64,000 nucleotides of DNA from Strobilurus pachycystidiatus. Its lineage: Eukaryota; Basidiomycota; Agaricomycetes; Agaricales; Physalacriaceae. Below are positions 45,202 to 55,495 of this stretch, piece after piece. The notes beneath the pieces were generated by a model. It was not told the DNA's origin. It made no database searches and saw only the letters and a list, made by a program, of their open reading frames with translations. How positions within the stretch are numbered: position 1 is the first letter of the stretch; each line of letters opens with the position of its first letter. Location of the stretch: positions 2,604,001 through 2,668,000 of the forward strand of contig JAHLMK010000006.1 in the NCBI GenBank assembly GCA_019915135.1. Reading direction: 5' to 3'. The position numbers and the translations under genes are program-made.

Positions 45202-45787
45202 CTAGGCTCCGATGAAATCAAGATACCCGTGAATTGCGACTTCAGTCAGCGCGGTGATACCTTCCGTTCCGGCGTGTCGACGGGATACTATAGTTGACAA
45301 CAGTCGCTGTGGGATATCAAGTACGGATGTTCCGACAATTACAGATGTTTCCAGCAACGGCAGAGAGTCAGAGTATCCAGCATCCGGGTGAGCAACATTC
45401 GTCAGATTGCGGATATTGGGCGTCGATAGCAGAAATGTCTCAACCCCGTCGGCCAGACGTTCATTGTGAGTGACCAGATGGCCAGTCCGATATGAGACGA
45501 TAGGGGCTCCCGAAATTCTCCAGATATGAGGCTCGTAGACTCGAGTACGCTCAGGACGAAGTCCCGGGGCCCGTGGGATATCTCGGCAATGAGGGAGTCG
45601 AGATGGGCCCGAGTCGGGACGAGAATCCCTGTTTATGTGCTGCACCGCGTGCCCGTGGTCTGCGAAGGCCAGCTCGCCCTTCACCATTAGGACCACCGTC
45701 CGATTTGAGAAGTGTGTCGATACATGCTCGCTGTGATGCGGATGGACGCAGTTTGTTGATCGAGGGGCTGTAGGAAGCGCAAGTCAT
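45202..45787 (-). pseudogene. Family B F-box gene with large internal deletion
   Basis: The N-terminus reads MTCASYSPSINKLRPSASQR, IDTLLKSDGGPNGE, clearly family B. About 70 codons in, the frame breaks and the next recognisable family text is from the C-terminal third: LLSTPNIRNLTNV, RLLSTIVSRRHAGTEGITAL. The F-box core, the WVLSHVSS segment and most of the Leu-rich body (about 300 codons) are gone. The promoter side, including CACGTG at 45887, is kept. It lies directly downstream of the intact paralogue 46180-47706 in the same direction, so it may be a decayed tandem copy of it. Confidence 0.78.
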
Positions 45788-45886
45788 TGCCTGAGGTTGG
45801 AGATAGGGTGACAGTGGGTAAAAACACGTTGCAGGGTGATACTGACAGTGGCAGTGGTCGCGAGAAAGAAAGGTAAGAGCTTTGGC

Positions 45887-45892
45887 CACGTG
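45887..45892. promoter_or_regulatory. CACGTG upstream of family B pseudogene
   Basis: 100 bp before the former start at 45787. Confidence 0.45.
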
Positions 45893-46179
45893 GAAACAAA
45901 ACTTTACGTTGGGAATTGCCACGGCACGGCGCATAGTCGGCTATTTGCCTGCCAAAGTTCGTCCTCGACTCTATCTCGCTTTACTTGAATTGCTTTTTAC
46001 CATGTCATGATGATAGCTATGTCGTCGGCTGCGATATTCATTGCCTATGGAGATGTCAAGTATTGACACCTAAAACAAAAATTACGATTTCAAAGCCCGT
46101 AAAGTGTGTAATTACATGAGAGAAGACTGAGTTGCAAGATGTATAGTCGAAGAAAAAGCGATCCGTTATACAAATGACT

Positions 46180-47706
46180 TCATGTAACACTAGAAAATAA
46201 GAGTGTCCGAGTCACCCAGTAACCGGACAATCCTACTCTGCGGAGATCCTCGAACGACTCTTCGACGCCATTCTCAACAAATTTCAAATCCCCGCAAAGT
46301 ATGACCTCCTTCAACTCAACAATATCGTCCGTACCTGCGCACCGACGGGCTATAGTTAACAACAGCTGCGGTGGGATGATGATGCCTTCCTTCGGTCCGT
46401 CAATGGTTAAGGTTTCCAGCCACGGCAGAGTGCTGTCGAGGACCCCGCACGCACGCACCAGTCCTGTCTGAAACAGTATCCGCATCGTAAGGTATCGGAC
46501 ATTGGGGGTCGAGGATAAAACTGCGGCGCAGTCCTCAAAGACGGTGATTGAGAGTGTCCGGATGGCGGGTCCAATATGAGACGGTAGGGGAGCGTTCATC
46601 ATGAAACTCAAACTCAATGTATGGAGGCGGGGAAGACTCGTGGATTTCAATGCGCTCAAAACTTCGGACTCGCCTCCCCAGAGCCTTAGGGTGGTAAGAG
46701 AATCATGTGTGATGAAGGAGGGCGAGCTGGAATGACCGAACAAGAAGAATGCCGCTGAACGAAGACGCGGAGCCATCTCGAAAACGTGACGGAAGTCTTC
46801 CTCTTCGCAACCTGAGCCGGTCAGGTCCCAATCCTCGAGCTGTTGCCACGGTAGAGAGAACTGTTTCAGTGACGCTCCACGTACGCAAAAGCGAACAGAC
46901 CGTAGCCGAGGTGCATGGAGAAAGATGGTGACTGTCGGCGCGCTCTGAGGGGGCCTCCACTCTAGCAAACTGATCTCCGCGGACTCTAGGAGTCCAAACG
47001 GGCAGGTGATAGGGTTGAATTGGAAATATGCTTCATACGGAATATCAAGTTTGCACGATAACCACCGTGGCGTGGTAAGAGCCAGTATGGAAAAGGTTCG
47101 CTGGCGGGAAATGTCGTTATGGCCCCTAGGGGCACTAAGAGATACTGAGAGAGGGAGATTGTAGGATCGCGACAGGTAGACATCGAGGAGTTGCGAAGCC
47201 GGTAGTGCGTTCCCACGATCATTAAAAATAAGGAGGAGGTTGGTCCACAGGCGGGGTGTGGAGAGCGCTGCACGCCTCCAACGCGACGATACCTGTGATA
47301 AAACCCACTGAGGCCGAGTCATCGCCAGCGAATCGCGACGGTCGCGGGGGGTCTTCCAGTCAAGCGGCGCTAGCGGTGCCGACAATGACACGACATGTGA
47401 GAAGATCTCGCCCAGCGTCTCCAATGGAAAGTCGCGGATGGGATGCAAGACGATGGTCGTTTGGGATATCCATCCATCTGCCGCATGCTGCTCGGCAATG
47501 AGGGTGTCGATATGAGCCTGAGCTACAGCGATTCGAGACGAAATTTCCTCCTTATGTGCTACACCGCGTGCTCGTAGTCTGCGAAGTTCAACACGCTCTT
47601 CATCCTTTGCTCCATCGTTCGACTTGAGAAGCGTGTCGATACATGCTCGCTGTGATGCGGATGGACGCAATTTGGCAATCGGAAGGCAGCCAGAAGCGCA
47701 AGTCAT
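46180..47706 (-). CDS. F-box protein, family B
   Basis: Intronless, 508 residues, starting MTCASGCLPIAKLRPSASQR. N-terminal IDTLLKSNDGAKDEERVELR and helical region; WISQTTIVLHPIRDFPLETL and GEIFSHVV make the F-box-like core; WVLSQVSSRWRRAALSTPRL follows; then a Leu-rich body (LPRLHTLSLSF, LPWLETLTIDG) and the end EDLRRVGLSGYWV. All family landmarks are intact. CACGTG lies 95 bp upstream. Divergent from the related gene at 48222, with about 500 bp between starts and a CACGTG near each. Presumed SCF adaptor of unknown target. Confidence 0.84.
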   Translation of the reverse strand: MTCASGCLPIAKLRPSASQRACIDTLLKSNDGAKDEERVELRRLRARGVAHKEEISSRIAVAQAHIDTLIAEQHAADGWISQTTIVLHPIRDFPLETLGEIFSHVVSLSAPLAPLDWKTPRDRRDSLAMTRPQWVLSQVSSRWRRAALSTPRLWTNLLLIFNDRGNALPASQLLDVYLSRSYNLPLSVSLSAPRGHNDISRQRTFSILALTTPRWLSCKLDIPYEAYFQFNPITCPFGLLESAEISLLEWRPPQSAPTVTIFLHAPRLRSVRFCVRGASLKQFSLPWQQLEDWDLTGSGCEEEDFRHVFEMAPRLRSAAFFLFGHSSSPSFITHDSLTTLRLWGGESEVLSALKSTSLPRLHTLSLSFMMNAPLPSHIGPAIRTLSITVFEDCAAVLSSTPNVRYLTMRILFQTGLVRACGVLDSTLPWLETLTIDGPKEGIIIPPQLLLTIARRCAGTDDIVELKEVILCGDLKFVENGVEESFEDLRRVGLSGYWVTRTLLFSSVT

Positions 47707-47800
47707 TTTCTGTTAATGAAGATGAGGGGTCAGCCGCCTGAAACAAAGGCACTCTGCATGGGCTCACAGTGATAATGGTCGCAAGAAGAGAAAGCTCCCA

Positions 47801-47806
47801 CACGTG
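47801..47806. promoter_or_regulatory. CACGTG upstream of 46180-47706
   Basis: 95 bp before the start codon. Confidence 0.45.
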
Positions 47807-48076
47807 AGAAATGAAAATTCGCGCTGATCATGCATTTGCCACCGCACGGCGCCACGGCCCGGGCACATCCGGCAAGTCGACTGCAGACTGCCAACAAACC
47901 AGCAAAGCGAGGAGCGTCTTCGAGTCTCTCTTTGTTCTTGGCATTGAGACTTCCTTGCGTCCGAGAAATATTACTCGAGTCTCTTTGTGGCTCGCGAACT
48001 TCGACTGTCTCAACATGAAAGGTTGATGCAACGTGCCGGTTCTGCCGCTTCGGCAACAAATCTGTATGTAACGCCC

Positions 48077-48082
48077 CACGTG
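48077..48082. promoter_or_regulatory. CACGTG upstream of 48222-49718
   Basis: 140 bp before the start codon at 48222, in the divergent promoter shared with 47706. Confidence 0.45.
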
Positions 48083-48221
48083 GAGTAAACGTTTTTGTTT
48101 CGACGAACTTCATCTGTTCGTTTGTTCGCAACCATTGTCATCGGACACTCTGCCTATTGTAAGCTCATGCCAAATGTCTTCAGCTCTCTGTCTGATAATC
48201 CGGCCTCAAATCCAGAGAATC

Positions 48222-49718
48222 ATGACGTGTGCCTCTTGTGCACTGGGACTCGACAAATTGTGTCCATCCGCGTCACAGCGAAGGTGTATCGACACGCTTC
48301 TCGGGTCAAACCATGGGCCTGACACTTCAGAGCGGTCCAAACTTCGCTCCCTTAGGGCGCGCGGAATCGTATACGCGCAGGAACTCGCCACCGCGATCGC
48401 CGCGCCCCAGGCTCATTGCGACTGCCTCTTTGCTGAACAGGGTGCGGCGAATGAATGGATCTCTCAGACGACTGCCGTCCTTCACCCACTTCGGGACTTT
48501 CCATTCGAGATGCTGGAAGAAATATTCTCATTTGCCATCTCTTGTCCTGCGCCGCTCGGGAGGTCCAAGGATGCAAACGGTGATTCCCTCACAACGAGTC
48601 GTCTTCCATGGGTCTTATCGCACGTGTCGTCGCATTGGAGGCGTGTGGCGATCTCCACACCTCGCCTATGGACCAATCTCACCTTTGCGTTTGACACCAA
48701 TTCGAATAGCCTTTCAGCGTTACATCTTCTCGAGGTGTACCTATCACGCTCCCATGATCTTCCTCTTTCCGTCGCTCTTTGGATGGACACCATCTTCGAC
48801 AATCACATTCTATCCTTACTTCTTCAGACTGTTCCACGGTGGCGCACGTGTGATATATTCCTCTCACCAGAAGCTTATTCCGTACTGGAAGAAAACTCCA
48901 TCCCTTTCCCGATGCTAGAGTCTGTTCGTATTGGAGTGAGTAAGTCTCGCACGGCCATGGAGATGACCACTATCTTCATGAATGCACCTCGACTGCGTTC
49001 TCTTTCATTTGGCCACGCTTTCCCAAAGCTGATTCGCAAACGATTCCTATTTCCGTGGCGTCAGCTCAAGACTTGCTCCGTGGCCGATGAGGATTGCGAC
49101 ATGACCACCTTTCGCGAATCACTCGTGCTGGCCCCCCACCTACGTTCTGCATCGTATAGATTGTATGGCGATGATGAAAGGAGCCAGCTCCCCTCCATCA
49201 TCACACATGATTCCTTATGCTCTCTCAACCTCTCGGGGTATGAACCGATTGTCGTGAAGGCCCTCCAGTCAACGAACTTCCCTCGTCTCCATACATTGCG
49301 TCTAGATCGATCGATTGTGTGCTCTCTACCGCCCAATGTTGGGCTTACCGTCAGGGATCTCTCAATCGAACTCGGTAGGGGTGGTGTCGCCGCACTTTTG
49401 ACATCATTACCTGATGTGCGCAACCTGACGATCCATCTCATGCACCACAACTCCTTGCAGAATGCCGTTAAGGCGCTCGAGACCACACTACCATTCCTGG
49501 AGACCCTCACAATCGTTGGAAGGCTAGGAATCACCATTACACTGGGATTGATGTCAGCAATAGCGCGCCGACGCGCTGGTACGGGTGGCATCGCCGAGTT
49601 GAAGGAGGTTACCTTCGCGGGGGACGTCGCCTTCCTTGAGGATGGGGTCGAGGATTCGTTCGAGGATCTACGCAGATTGGAAATGATCCGATGTTTGCGT
49701 GTCTCTGAGATTGTTTGA
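48222..49718 (+). CDS. F-box protein, family B
   Basis: Intronless, 498 residues, starting MTCASCALGLDKLCPSASQR; the start is set by alignment with the paralogues (29 upstream in-frame codons from 48135 are not conserved). IDTLLGSNHGPDTSERSKLR, WISQTTAVLHPLRDFPFEML with EEIFSFAI, WVLSHVSSHWRRVAISTPRL, then a Leu-rich body with LPNVGL-type turns and EDLRRLEMIRCL at the end. All landmarks intact. A decayed partial copy of the same family follows 160 bp downstream. Confidence 0.84.
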   Translation: MTCASCALGLDKLCPSASQRRCIDTLLGSNHGPDTSERSKLRSLRARGIVYAQELATAIAAPQAHCDCLFAEQGAANEWISQTTAVLHPLRDFPFEMLEEIFSFAISCPAPLGRSKDANGDSLTTSRLPWVLSHVSSHWRRVAISTPRLWTNLTFAFDTNSNSLSALHLLEVYLSRSHDLPLSVALWMDTIFDNHILSLLLQTVPRWRTCDIFLSPEAYSVLEENSIPFPMLESVRIGVSKSRTAMEMTTIFMNAPRLRSLSFGHAFPKLIRKRFLFPWRQLKTCSVADEDCDMTTFRESLVLAPHLRSASYRLYGDDERSQLPSIITHDSLCSLNLSGYEPIVVKALQSTNFPRLHTLRLDRSIVCSLPPNVGLTVRDLSIELGRGGVAALLTSLPDVRNLTIHLMHHNSLQNAVKALETTLPFLETLTIVGRLGITITLGLMSAIARRRAGTGGIAELKEVTFAGDVAFLEDGVEDSFEDLRRLEMIRCLRVSEIV

Positions 49719-49879
49719 GTGACCTGACGTTGGTCGTGAAGCATAGACTTGTCTAGACATACCTACCACCACCCCATCGTCCTTGGCACAAAAAGCTGGT
49801 ATAGGTTTAGCGATTGGAATAAAAGTATCTCTCGGAATATATCCCGCCATTCGTTTGTACTCGACCCACAGGGACGTTC

Positions 49880-50240
49880 CGACGTAAATTACAACCAGAA
49901 TATGTTCTCATTACTTGCTCGGAGTACATCCACGCTGGCACACTTGCGTACTATATCTCCCATCTGAGACATGCTCCCTTCGTCTCCTCCCCGTTCACGC
50001 TGCTAGAGTCTGCCCGCGTTGGAGTACACGACGACGACTCCATCACAGATCGGGGGACAATTACCATTTTTTCGAACGCACTTCGACTGCGTTCTCGTTT
50101 TCGTAATCACCGTAGCCCGATGCTTGTAGCTGCGGGATACCTCAGCACTGCGATGGAGGTTATCAAAGCCGATGTCGACGCCCTCTGCAAGCTGAACATC
50201 GCTCGATGTGCTTTGGTTTCTGATTTTGACTCTTCAACTT
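49880..50240 (+). pseudogene. Fragment of a family B F-box gene
   Basis: Short family B blocks in shifting frames: NQNMFSLLARS (compare DHHIFSVLAKT), HPRWHTCVLYLPSETCS (compare PRWRTCDLDLPSDTYC), FTLLESARVGV and ITIFSNALRLRS, then directly the C-terminal DALCKLNIARC. At least one frameshift and a deletion of roughly 200 codons separate them. No N-terminal part is seen. Confidence 0.7.
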
Positions 50241-51238
50241 GAAGAATACACCCTGACTCCGTAATTTCGTGTCCCCGTTCTGATATGATGACTGTCAATT
50301 TTAATGATATACTGCGTAGTAGAACCACTCATCATTGCAAGTTTACGTGGGTGGTAAATACAAGCACAAGAAGAGAGATCACAGATTCCAACTGCTCAAC
50401 TAAAGGTTTAGACCGTTCAAGAAATATGCAGATGGAAGAGATATTCGCTTACGGACAGTACCGCTCGCCATCGTGTAACCTGAGGGTCTCCCAATAGCTT
50501 GAAGACGACGGCGATGACAGCTGCCATATCCGCCGATCCAGAAGAAAGCAGAGAGCTGGTAGATGAGGTAGAGAGTATCTATATCGTGGTATGCGCTGCA
50601 GCGCCTAGAACCAGTAGCTCGTGTCTATAAAACAGCGTATAAGTAGACCTACCACCAAGTCGAGTTGCGGCCGAAAATCATCGTCGTTGCCTGGGAGTAA
50701 GTCGGAGATAGTGAGAGACCGAGCTCCTACAGCGAGCAAGGCCGGGAGACACAGGGAAGTCATCTGCTCTGCCTCGTGTGGGTGTATTGCTCGTAAAGGA
50801 AACCCGAGTATTCTAAAAACACTGTGAACGGGGCGGCTGAGGGTACATGATGATGAGACCGCCACTCAAAACGATGTATGAAAGCCATGCGGAGGACTCT
50901 CCTTCTTCGTTGAACAGATGCAGCAGACTCAACAGCGCTGACCGTCCTGGTCAAGGAACGAGCAAAAGGCCCAGGAACTATTGCCACGTGCGTTCACGGT
51001 CCACGTGATGGGAAAACGGCAGCGCCAAACAAACCATGTTTACGCCTATTGTTTACTTATCGGACGCGTCTTGTTGACCTCCGACCATCACCTCCCCCGT
51101 TCCGCATCTCTTCTTCCCATCGCCTGTCACCGCCCGCGCCGCACTCGCCCATCCATCTGCGCCCCGCCTGTCGCCGCCTAGTCGTCGCTGCCCACCACAC
51201 ACGCCGTATCCCGCCCGTCGTCCCATCGAATCCCAACC
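50241..51238. other. 1-kb intergenic region
   Basis: No gene that I can support. On the minus strand, open stretches at 50762-50650 and about 50580-50470 could be joined by splice-like signals, but no domain is visible. Confidence 0.4.
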
Positions 51239-52198
51239 ATGCCCAGAAAAGCAGCAGCAGCAGCCACGGACGCCGCCACCGACGCAGCGCCGCCCCGTCG
51301 CTCGTCCCGCATCAAAGAGCAGCCAAAGACTGTCGAAGCGCCTGCGCCCAAGAAGCCCCGTGCTAAAAAAGCAGTAGCCGAGAAAAAAGACGGCGAGGAG
51401 GCGGAGAAGGAGAAGAAGCCGCGGGGAAGGAAGCGCAAGGCCGACGACGCAGAGGTGAACGGCGACGAGGAGAAGGAGGTCAAGAAGGTGCGTCCATACC
51501 GTCTTTTTCGCTGTCTGGGCCGGCGATGTTGATGTTGGTCTTTTGCGCACAGACCAAGCCCGCGTCCAAGGCCGCCTCCGAGAAGCCTGCGTCCAAGGCT
51601 GCCAAGCCCGCCAGCAAGGCTGCTGCGAAGCCCGCGTCCAAGGCCAGCCGTGCTGGATCTGCGAAACCCGCCAGCCGTGCCGCGAGTGCCAAACCCGCCA
51701 GCCGTGCCGCCAGCGCCAAACCCGCGTCGAGGGCAGGCAGCAAGAAGCCCGCATCCCGCGCTGGATCCAAGAAGCCATCATCGAAGGTGAGTCCCATTGC
51801 CCGCAGGATGCGTGTTGGCCCTTGGAGTCTATCACTTCCATGTCCGTCGATGGGCCCCTTTTTCGCGTTCCACTTCCGGCATCCATCTCTTCTCATCACA
51901 TCATGGCGCTAACACCGGTGTCCCATTAGGTTGGTGGAACGGAGGCTGCCGGCGCTGCTGCTCCCGTGGAGGATACCATTGTCGAGGAGCCCGAGCCCGC
52001 TGAGGACGATGCCCCAGCTGAAGAGCCGGCGGCTGAAGAAGCAACTGAGGTGAGTCGATTTCTCTACCCATCGCACTTCACGCCCCATCTAGCACTCGCT
52101 GTGTTTTTGCCTATCCATTGTTGCTGTGCACTATTCGTCAAATCTATCTGTGCCGTCGAACCGTTATTGACTCTTTCCTCCAGACAGCCGATAACTGA
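51239..52198 (+). CDS. Lysine/alanine-rich AT-hook chromatin-type protein
   Basis: Exons 51239-51487, 51553-51786, 51930-52049 and 52184-52198; all phase 0; 205 residues. N-terminus MPRKAAAAATDAATDAAPP, then RRSSRIKEQPK and an AT-hook-like KPRGRKRK near residue 60 within a Lys/Glu-rich stretch. Exon 2 is almost entirely a KPAS[K/R]A-type repeat (about ten units), like the tails of linker histone H1-type proteins. Exon 3 flips to acidic (VEDTIVEEPEPAEDDAPAEE). The last exon is only TADN plus stop. The layout suggests a small DNA- or nucleosome-binding nuclear protein. No globular H1 domain is present, so it is not a standard histone H1. The antisense strand is also open here because of codon bias, which I regard as a shadow. 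Confidence 0.72.
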
Positions 52199-53392
52199 CG
52201 GCCATAAACGATGCCGTCCTAGTCCTCTGTTAAATATCGCTATCGCAAACCTTGCTTTCCTCTATTTAGTGTATTGTGTATTTCTTTTTGCCGATACGTT
52301 ATTTCCTTCTCTTACTCTTGGTGTTTGTTATTCTCCTCCTCCTTCTTCCTTGCGGACGTTCGTTCGATTCACTTCGTAGATCCCGCGATGTGTATAGACT
52401 TTCTTTTCCCAAACTCGAACCCGAATAACGCCCGTGTTACCCTTTTTCTCTCCACTTTTCTTCGTGTACATCGTCTACTCTTTTGCCCGTTGTGTCAGTA
52501 TAGTCATGAGCTTATGTTATGTATGAGGTGATGGTGGGTGTGAAATATATATATAGGTGTATGCTTGCGTCGATTGGCTGCGGGGCGTTTGTGTGGCGCA
52601 GCGTTTCGAGAAGGAAGAGTCGATGGTGATGCTGCCTTGTCTTAGAGTTGGATGAATGACGAGGCGTGCGGAACTCGTTGGACATATCAACGAGATTATC
52701 GCAATGAGGGGATTGTTGCGTTGGTAGAAGCGAGTCCGTGTCGTGAGATCAGAGAAAGAAGCATGTACGTGCTGGGAGGCATGAAAGCGTGGAAGACCCA
52801 GGTTGCTGTTCAATGTCGTCGGAGAACCGTTCAACGGTGCTAATTGAGCTATTCGTACGACATAACATATCAAGTTCTCAAGCCAAGTCATTCCTGTTGT
52901 CACTAGCCGTGCACCTTGACACGGTAGGTGAGCGATCCGAGTCCTTGTACGGAAAGCCGCAATGCAATTTGTCCCGCTCTCGACATTATTGTTGTGTACT
53001 TGGAGGGTGATTACGGAGACGTGGCAAGCAGAGAGTTCGTTCGGGTGACCGAGATTTCTGCTTTCACAAACAGCACGTTTGATGACATCTTTTTGTTTGG
53101 GAACTTAAGTAGTACCAGAATACTACATCGCTCGTCAGTATATGTCTGTCTAAATGATTCAACAGGTTACCAGGGCGCTCGGCAATCCCTGCCAGGGTGT
53201 TCAAAACCAATTATTACACACCCTGTATGCCGTCGATATTGTATAAAGTGTATTCTATTGTCTTCTCCCCCACGAACTACAGCCCTTGAGGACCGACGGC
53301 AGAATCTACAATTGAGCGTAAGTACTTGGTAGCAAGACTCCAAGAGAGCGGGAACTTGGCCAAAACAAAAACGAATCGCTCAAATCGAGAGG
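52199..53392. other. 1.2-kb intergenic region
   Basis: T/C-rich 3' flank of the chromatin-type gene, then sequence with no recognisable gene or repeat. Confidence 0.4.
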
Positions 53393-54880
53393 TCAATATC
53401 GAGCGATGCCCAGCTTGCAAAGGTCGTCAAACCAAACTTTGACCTCATCCCCCGAACATTTGACCAGCCCGTCGAACGTTATTTCCTTCAACTCGGCGAT
53501 ACCCTCCGTACCAGCACGTCGGCGGGCTACTATTGACATCAGTTCTGACGGGATAGTGATCCCCTCTCGTCCAACGATTGTCAAAGTTTCTAACATTGGC
53601 AGAGTGGCGTCGAGTGCCTCGCTTGCATAGTTCAAGCCCTCTCTGTCGAAAATATGGATCGTCAGGTCGCGGACGTTGGGTGTCGATGTCAGAAGTGCCA
53701 TGATTCCGTTTTCACCGAGCGGAATCATATAGATCCAAAACGAGAGTGCCCTGATGGTGGATCCGACGTTAGTCGGCAGGGAACACATGCTTGGGCCATC
53801 CAGGCACAGTGTATGGAGGAGAGGGAGGTTCGTAGACTTGAGTGCATCCACGAATGTGAATGCAACCCCCGAGAGTTCGAGTGTTGAGAGAGAAGAATGT
53901 GTGATTATAGGATTCGAAGGAAGCGGGCTCGAATCCCAGTTTTCAAACCATGTAAATTCTGCTGCAAGTGATCGAAGTAGCGGAGCCAGCACGAGAATGC
54001 GACGAAAGGTAGCCATGTCGCAGTAGTCTCTGCTCGCGCGGAAAAATTCGATTTGATGCCACGGAAAGAGAAAGTGATCGAGCGCCAGGTCACAGGAAAT
54101 AGACCGCAGTCGAGGTGCATTCGAGAAAATGGTGATCTGCGTCTCCAAAGCCCCAACAGATCCACCTACTACGCGAGCAGATTCTAGCAGCGTTAACGGG
54201 GCAGAAATCGCATCGAGATGGCAATATGTGTCAGACGGGAGATCTAAATCACACGTGCGCCACCGTGGTATAGTCCGACCGAGTATGGAGAGGATATGAT
54301 CATTGTAAGGGGTGTCTGCCAATAGAGAGACGGAAAGGGGGAGATCGCAGGAGCGCGATATGTACGCATCGAGGAGATGTGACAGTGGAAGGCTCTTCGT
54401 ATAGTAATCGAACGCAAAAGCAAGATTGGTCCATAGGTGGGGTGTGGAGATCGCTACCCGCCTCCAACGCGACGACACATGCGATAGAACCCATGGAGGA
54501 CGATGCATCACGAGCGAATCATCATAGACCCGAAAGTCGACGTCTACTGGCCCCGACAAGGATAAAACGCATGAGAATATCTCCTCCAACATCTCGGATG
54601 GAAAGTCGCGGAGAGGGTGTAAGACCATTGTCGTTTGGGAGATCCATTCGTCCACCGCGCGCTGCTCTGCGAGGACAGATTCGGAATGGTCCGGGGCTGT
54701 ACTGATTGCGGCAGAGAATTCCTGTGCGTATGTCATACCGCGCGCCCTCATATCGCGGAGCTCAGCGCGCTCCACATCGTCCGGTGGATCGTTTGACTTG
54801 AGCAGCGCGTCAAGACGCTTTCGCTGAGATGCGGATGGACGCATTTTCCTGAGCGCAGGGACAGAAGGGACGGAATTCAT
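53393..54880 (-). CDS. F-box protein, family B
   Basis: Intronless, 495 residues, starting MNSVPSVPALRKMRPSASQR; the MTCA start of its relatives is replaced. LDALLKSNDPPDDVERAELR, WISQTTMVLHPLRDFPSEML with EEIFSCVL, WVLSHVSSRWRRVAISTPHL, a Leu-rich body and the tail FDDLCKLGIARY. All intact. CACGTG at 54981, 101 bp upstream, sits in ACGTTTCCACGTGGCG, which is nearly repeated upstream of the next family member (57250-57273), so the two are sister copies including their promoters. Confidence 0.84.
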   Translation of the reverse strand: MNSVPSVPALRKMRPSASQRKRLDALLKSNDPPDDVERAELRDMRARGMTYAQEFSAAISTAPDHSESVLAEQRAVDEWISQTTMVLHPLRDFPSEMLEEIFSCVLSLSGPVDVDFRVYDDSLVMHRPPWVLSHVSSRWRRVAISTPHLWTNLAFAFDYYTKSLPLSHLLDAYISRSCDLPLSVSLLADTPYNDHILSILGRTIPRWRTCDLDLPSDTYCHLDAISAPLTLLESARVVGGSVGALETQITIFSNAPRLRSISCDLALDHFLFPWHQIEFFRASRDYCDMATFRRILVLAPLLRSLAAEFTWFENWDSSPLPSNPIITHSSLSTLELSGVAFTFVDALKSTNLPLLHTLCLDGPSMCSLPTNVGSTIRALSFWIYMIPLGENGIMALLTSTPNVRDLTIHIFDREGLNYASEALDATLPMLETLTIVGREGITIPSELMSIVARRRAGTEGIAELKEITFDGLVKCSGDEVKVWFDDLCKLGIARY

Positions 54881-54980
54881 TGTCTGGGATTCAAGGTCGA
54901 TCGTCCATATGCTGAATGAGAGATACTGGAATTGCTTACAGTGGCAAATTGAATCAATGGTGGGCGAGGGACAACGTTTC

Positions 54981-54986
54981 CACGTG
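54981..54986. promoter_or_regulatory. CACGTG upstream of 53393-54880
   Basis: 101 bp before the start, in a stretch conserved with the sister gene at 57152. Confidence 0.5.
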
Positions 54987-55495
54987 GCGTATCTCGAGCT
55001 GATCGTGATTTGTCATCCATAGCGGCATCCCCGGCAGGCTAAATACACCGCTGGCGAAAACAAGAAAGGACTGACATAATTTAGGTTCATATTTACATCC
55101 CAAGAAAAGAAAGGTATTATCATCATGGCGAACACAACACGAATATTAGTCCGCCGAAATGGCAGACGAGGAATGCGAGGTCCCCTACATGAAGAGAGAT
55201 GCCGTGGTCGTTTCGAACGCGTCTGACTCTCAATTCAGCGGGATTCCACAAAACATATTGCAATACGCAATTTGGGGCAGCAAAGTTCGGGTGCAAGAGA
55301 CTTTTGCTAAATTAAAAGGCAACAGAACGTTCGCTTCCGTGTTGTAGGCGGCAACAGCTCTATAGTATTTCATCTCTGGTAATCAAGTACTGCTGAGGCC
55401 CTGAGCGCAAACAGCTGATGAGTGGAGCGTCAATGCCTGTATGTTGGCTGTAGGATAAAGACGGAGAAGACACGATTGAGGATTGCGATAGCGTG
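54987..55495. other. Intergenic between sister F-box genes
   Basis: No gene supported. A 62-codon open frame (55159-55347) has no family features. Confidence 0.4.

Noticed and set aside
50605..50865. Minus-strand frame with MTSLCLPALLAVGARSLTIS
   Set aside because: Could be joined to a Ser-rich frame by splice-like sites, but nothing supports a real product.
51053..51886. 277-codon open frame on the minus strand opposite the AT-hook gene
   Set aside because: Its Trp/Arg/Ser-rich translation is the antisense of a Lys/Ala/Pro-rich coding exon; the plus strand gives consistent exons and splice sites.
55159..55347. 62-codon plus-strand frame MADEECEVPYMKRD
   Set aside because: Short, no features, between two F-box loci.
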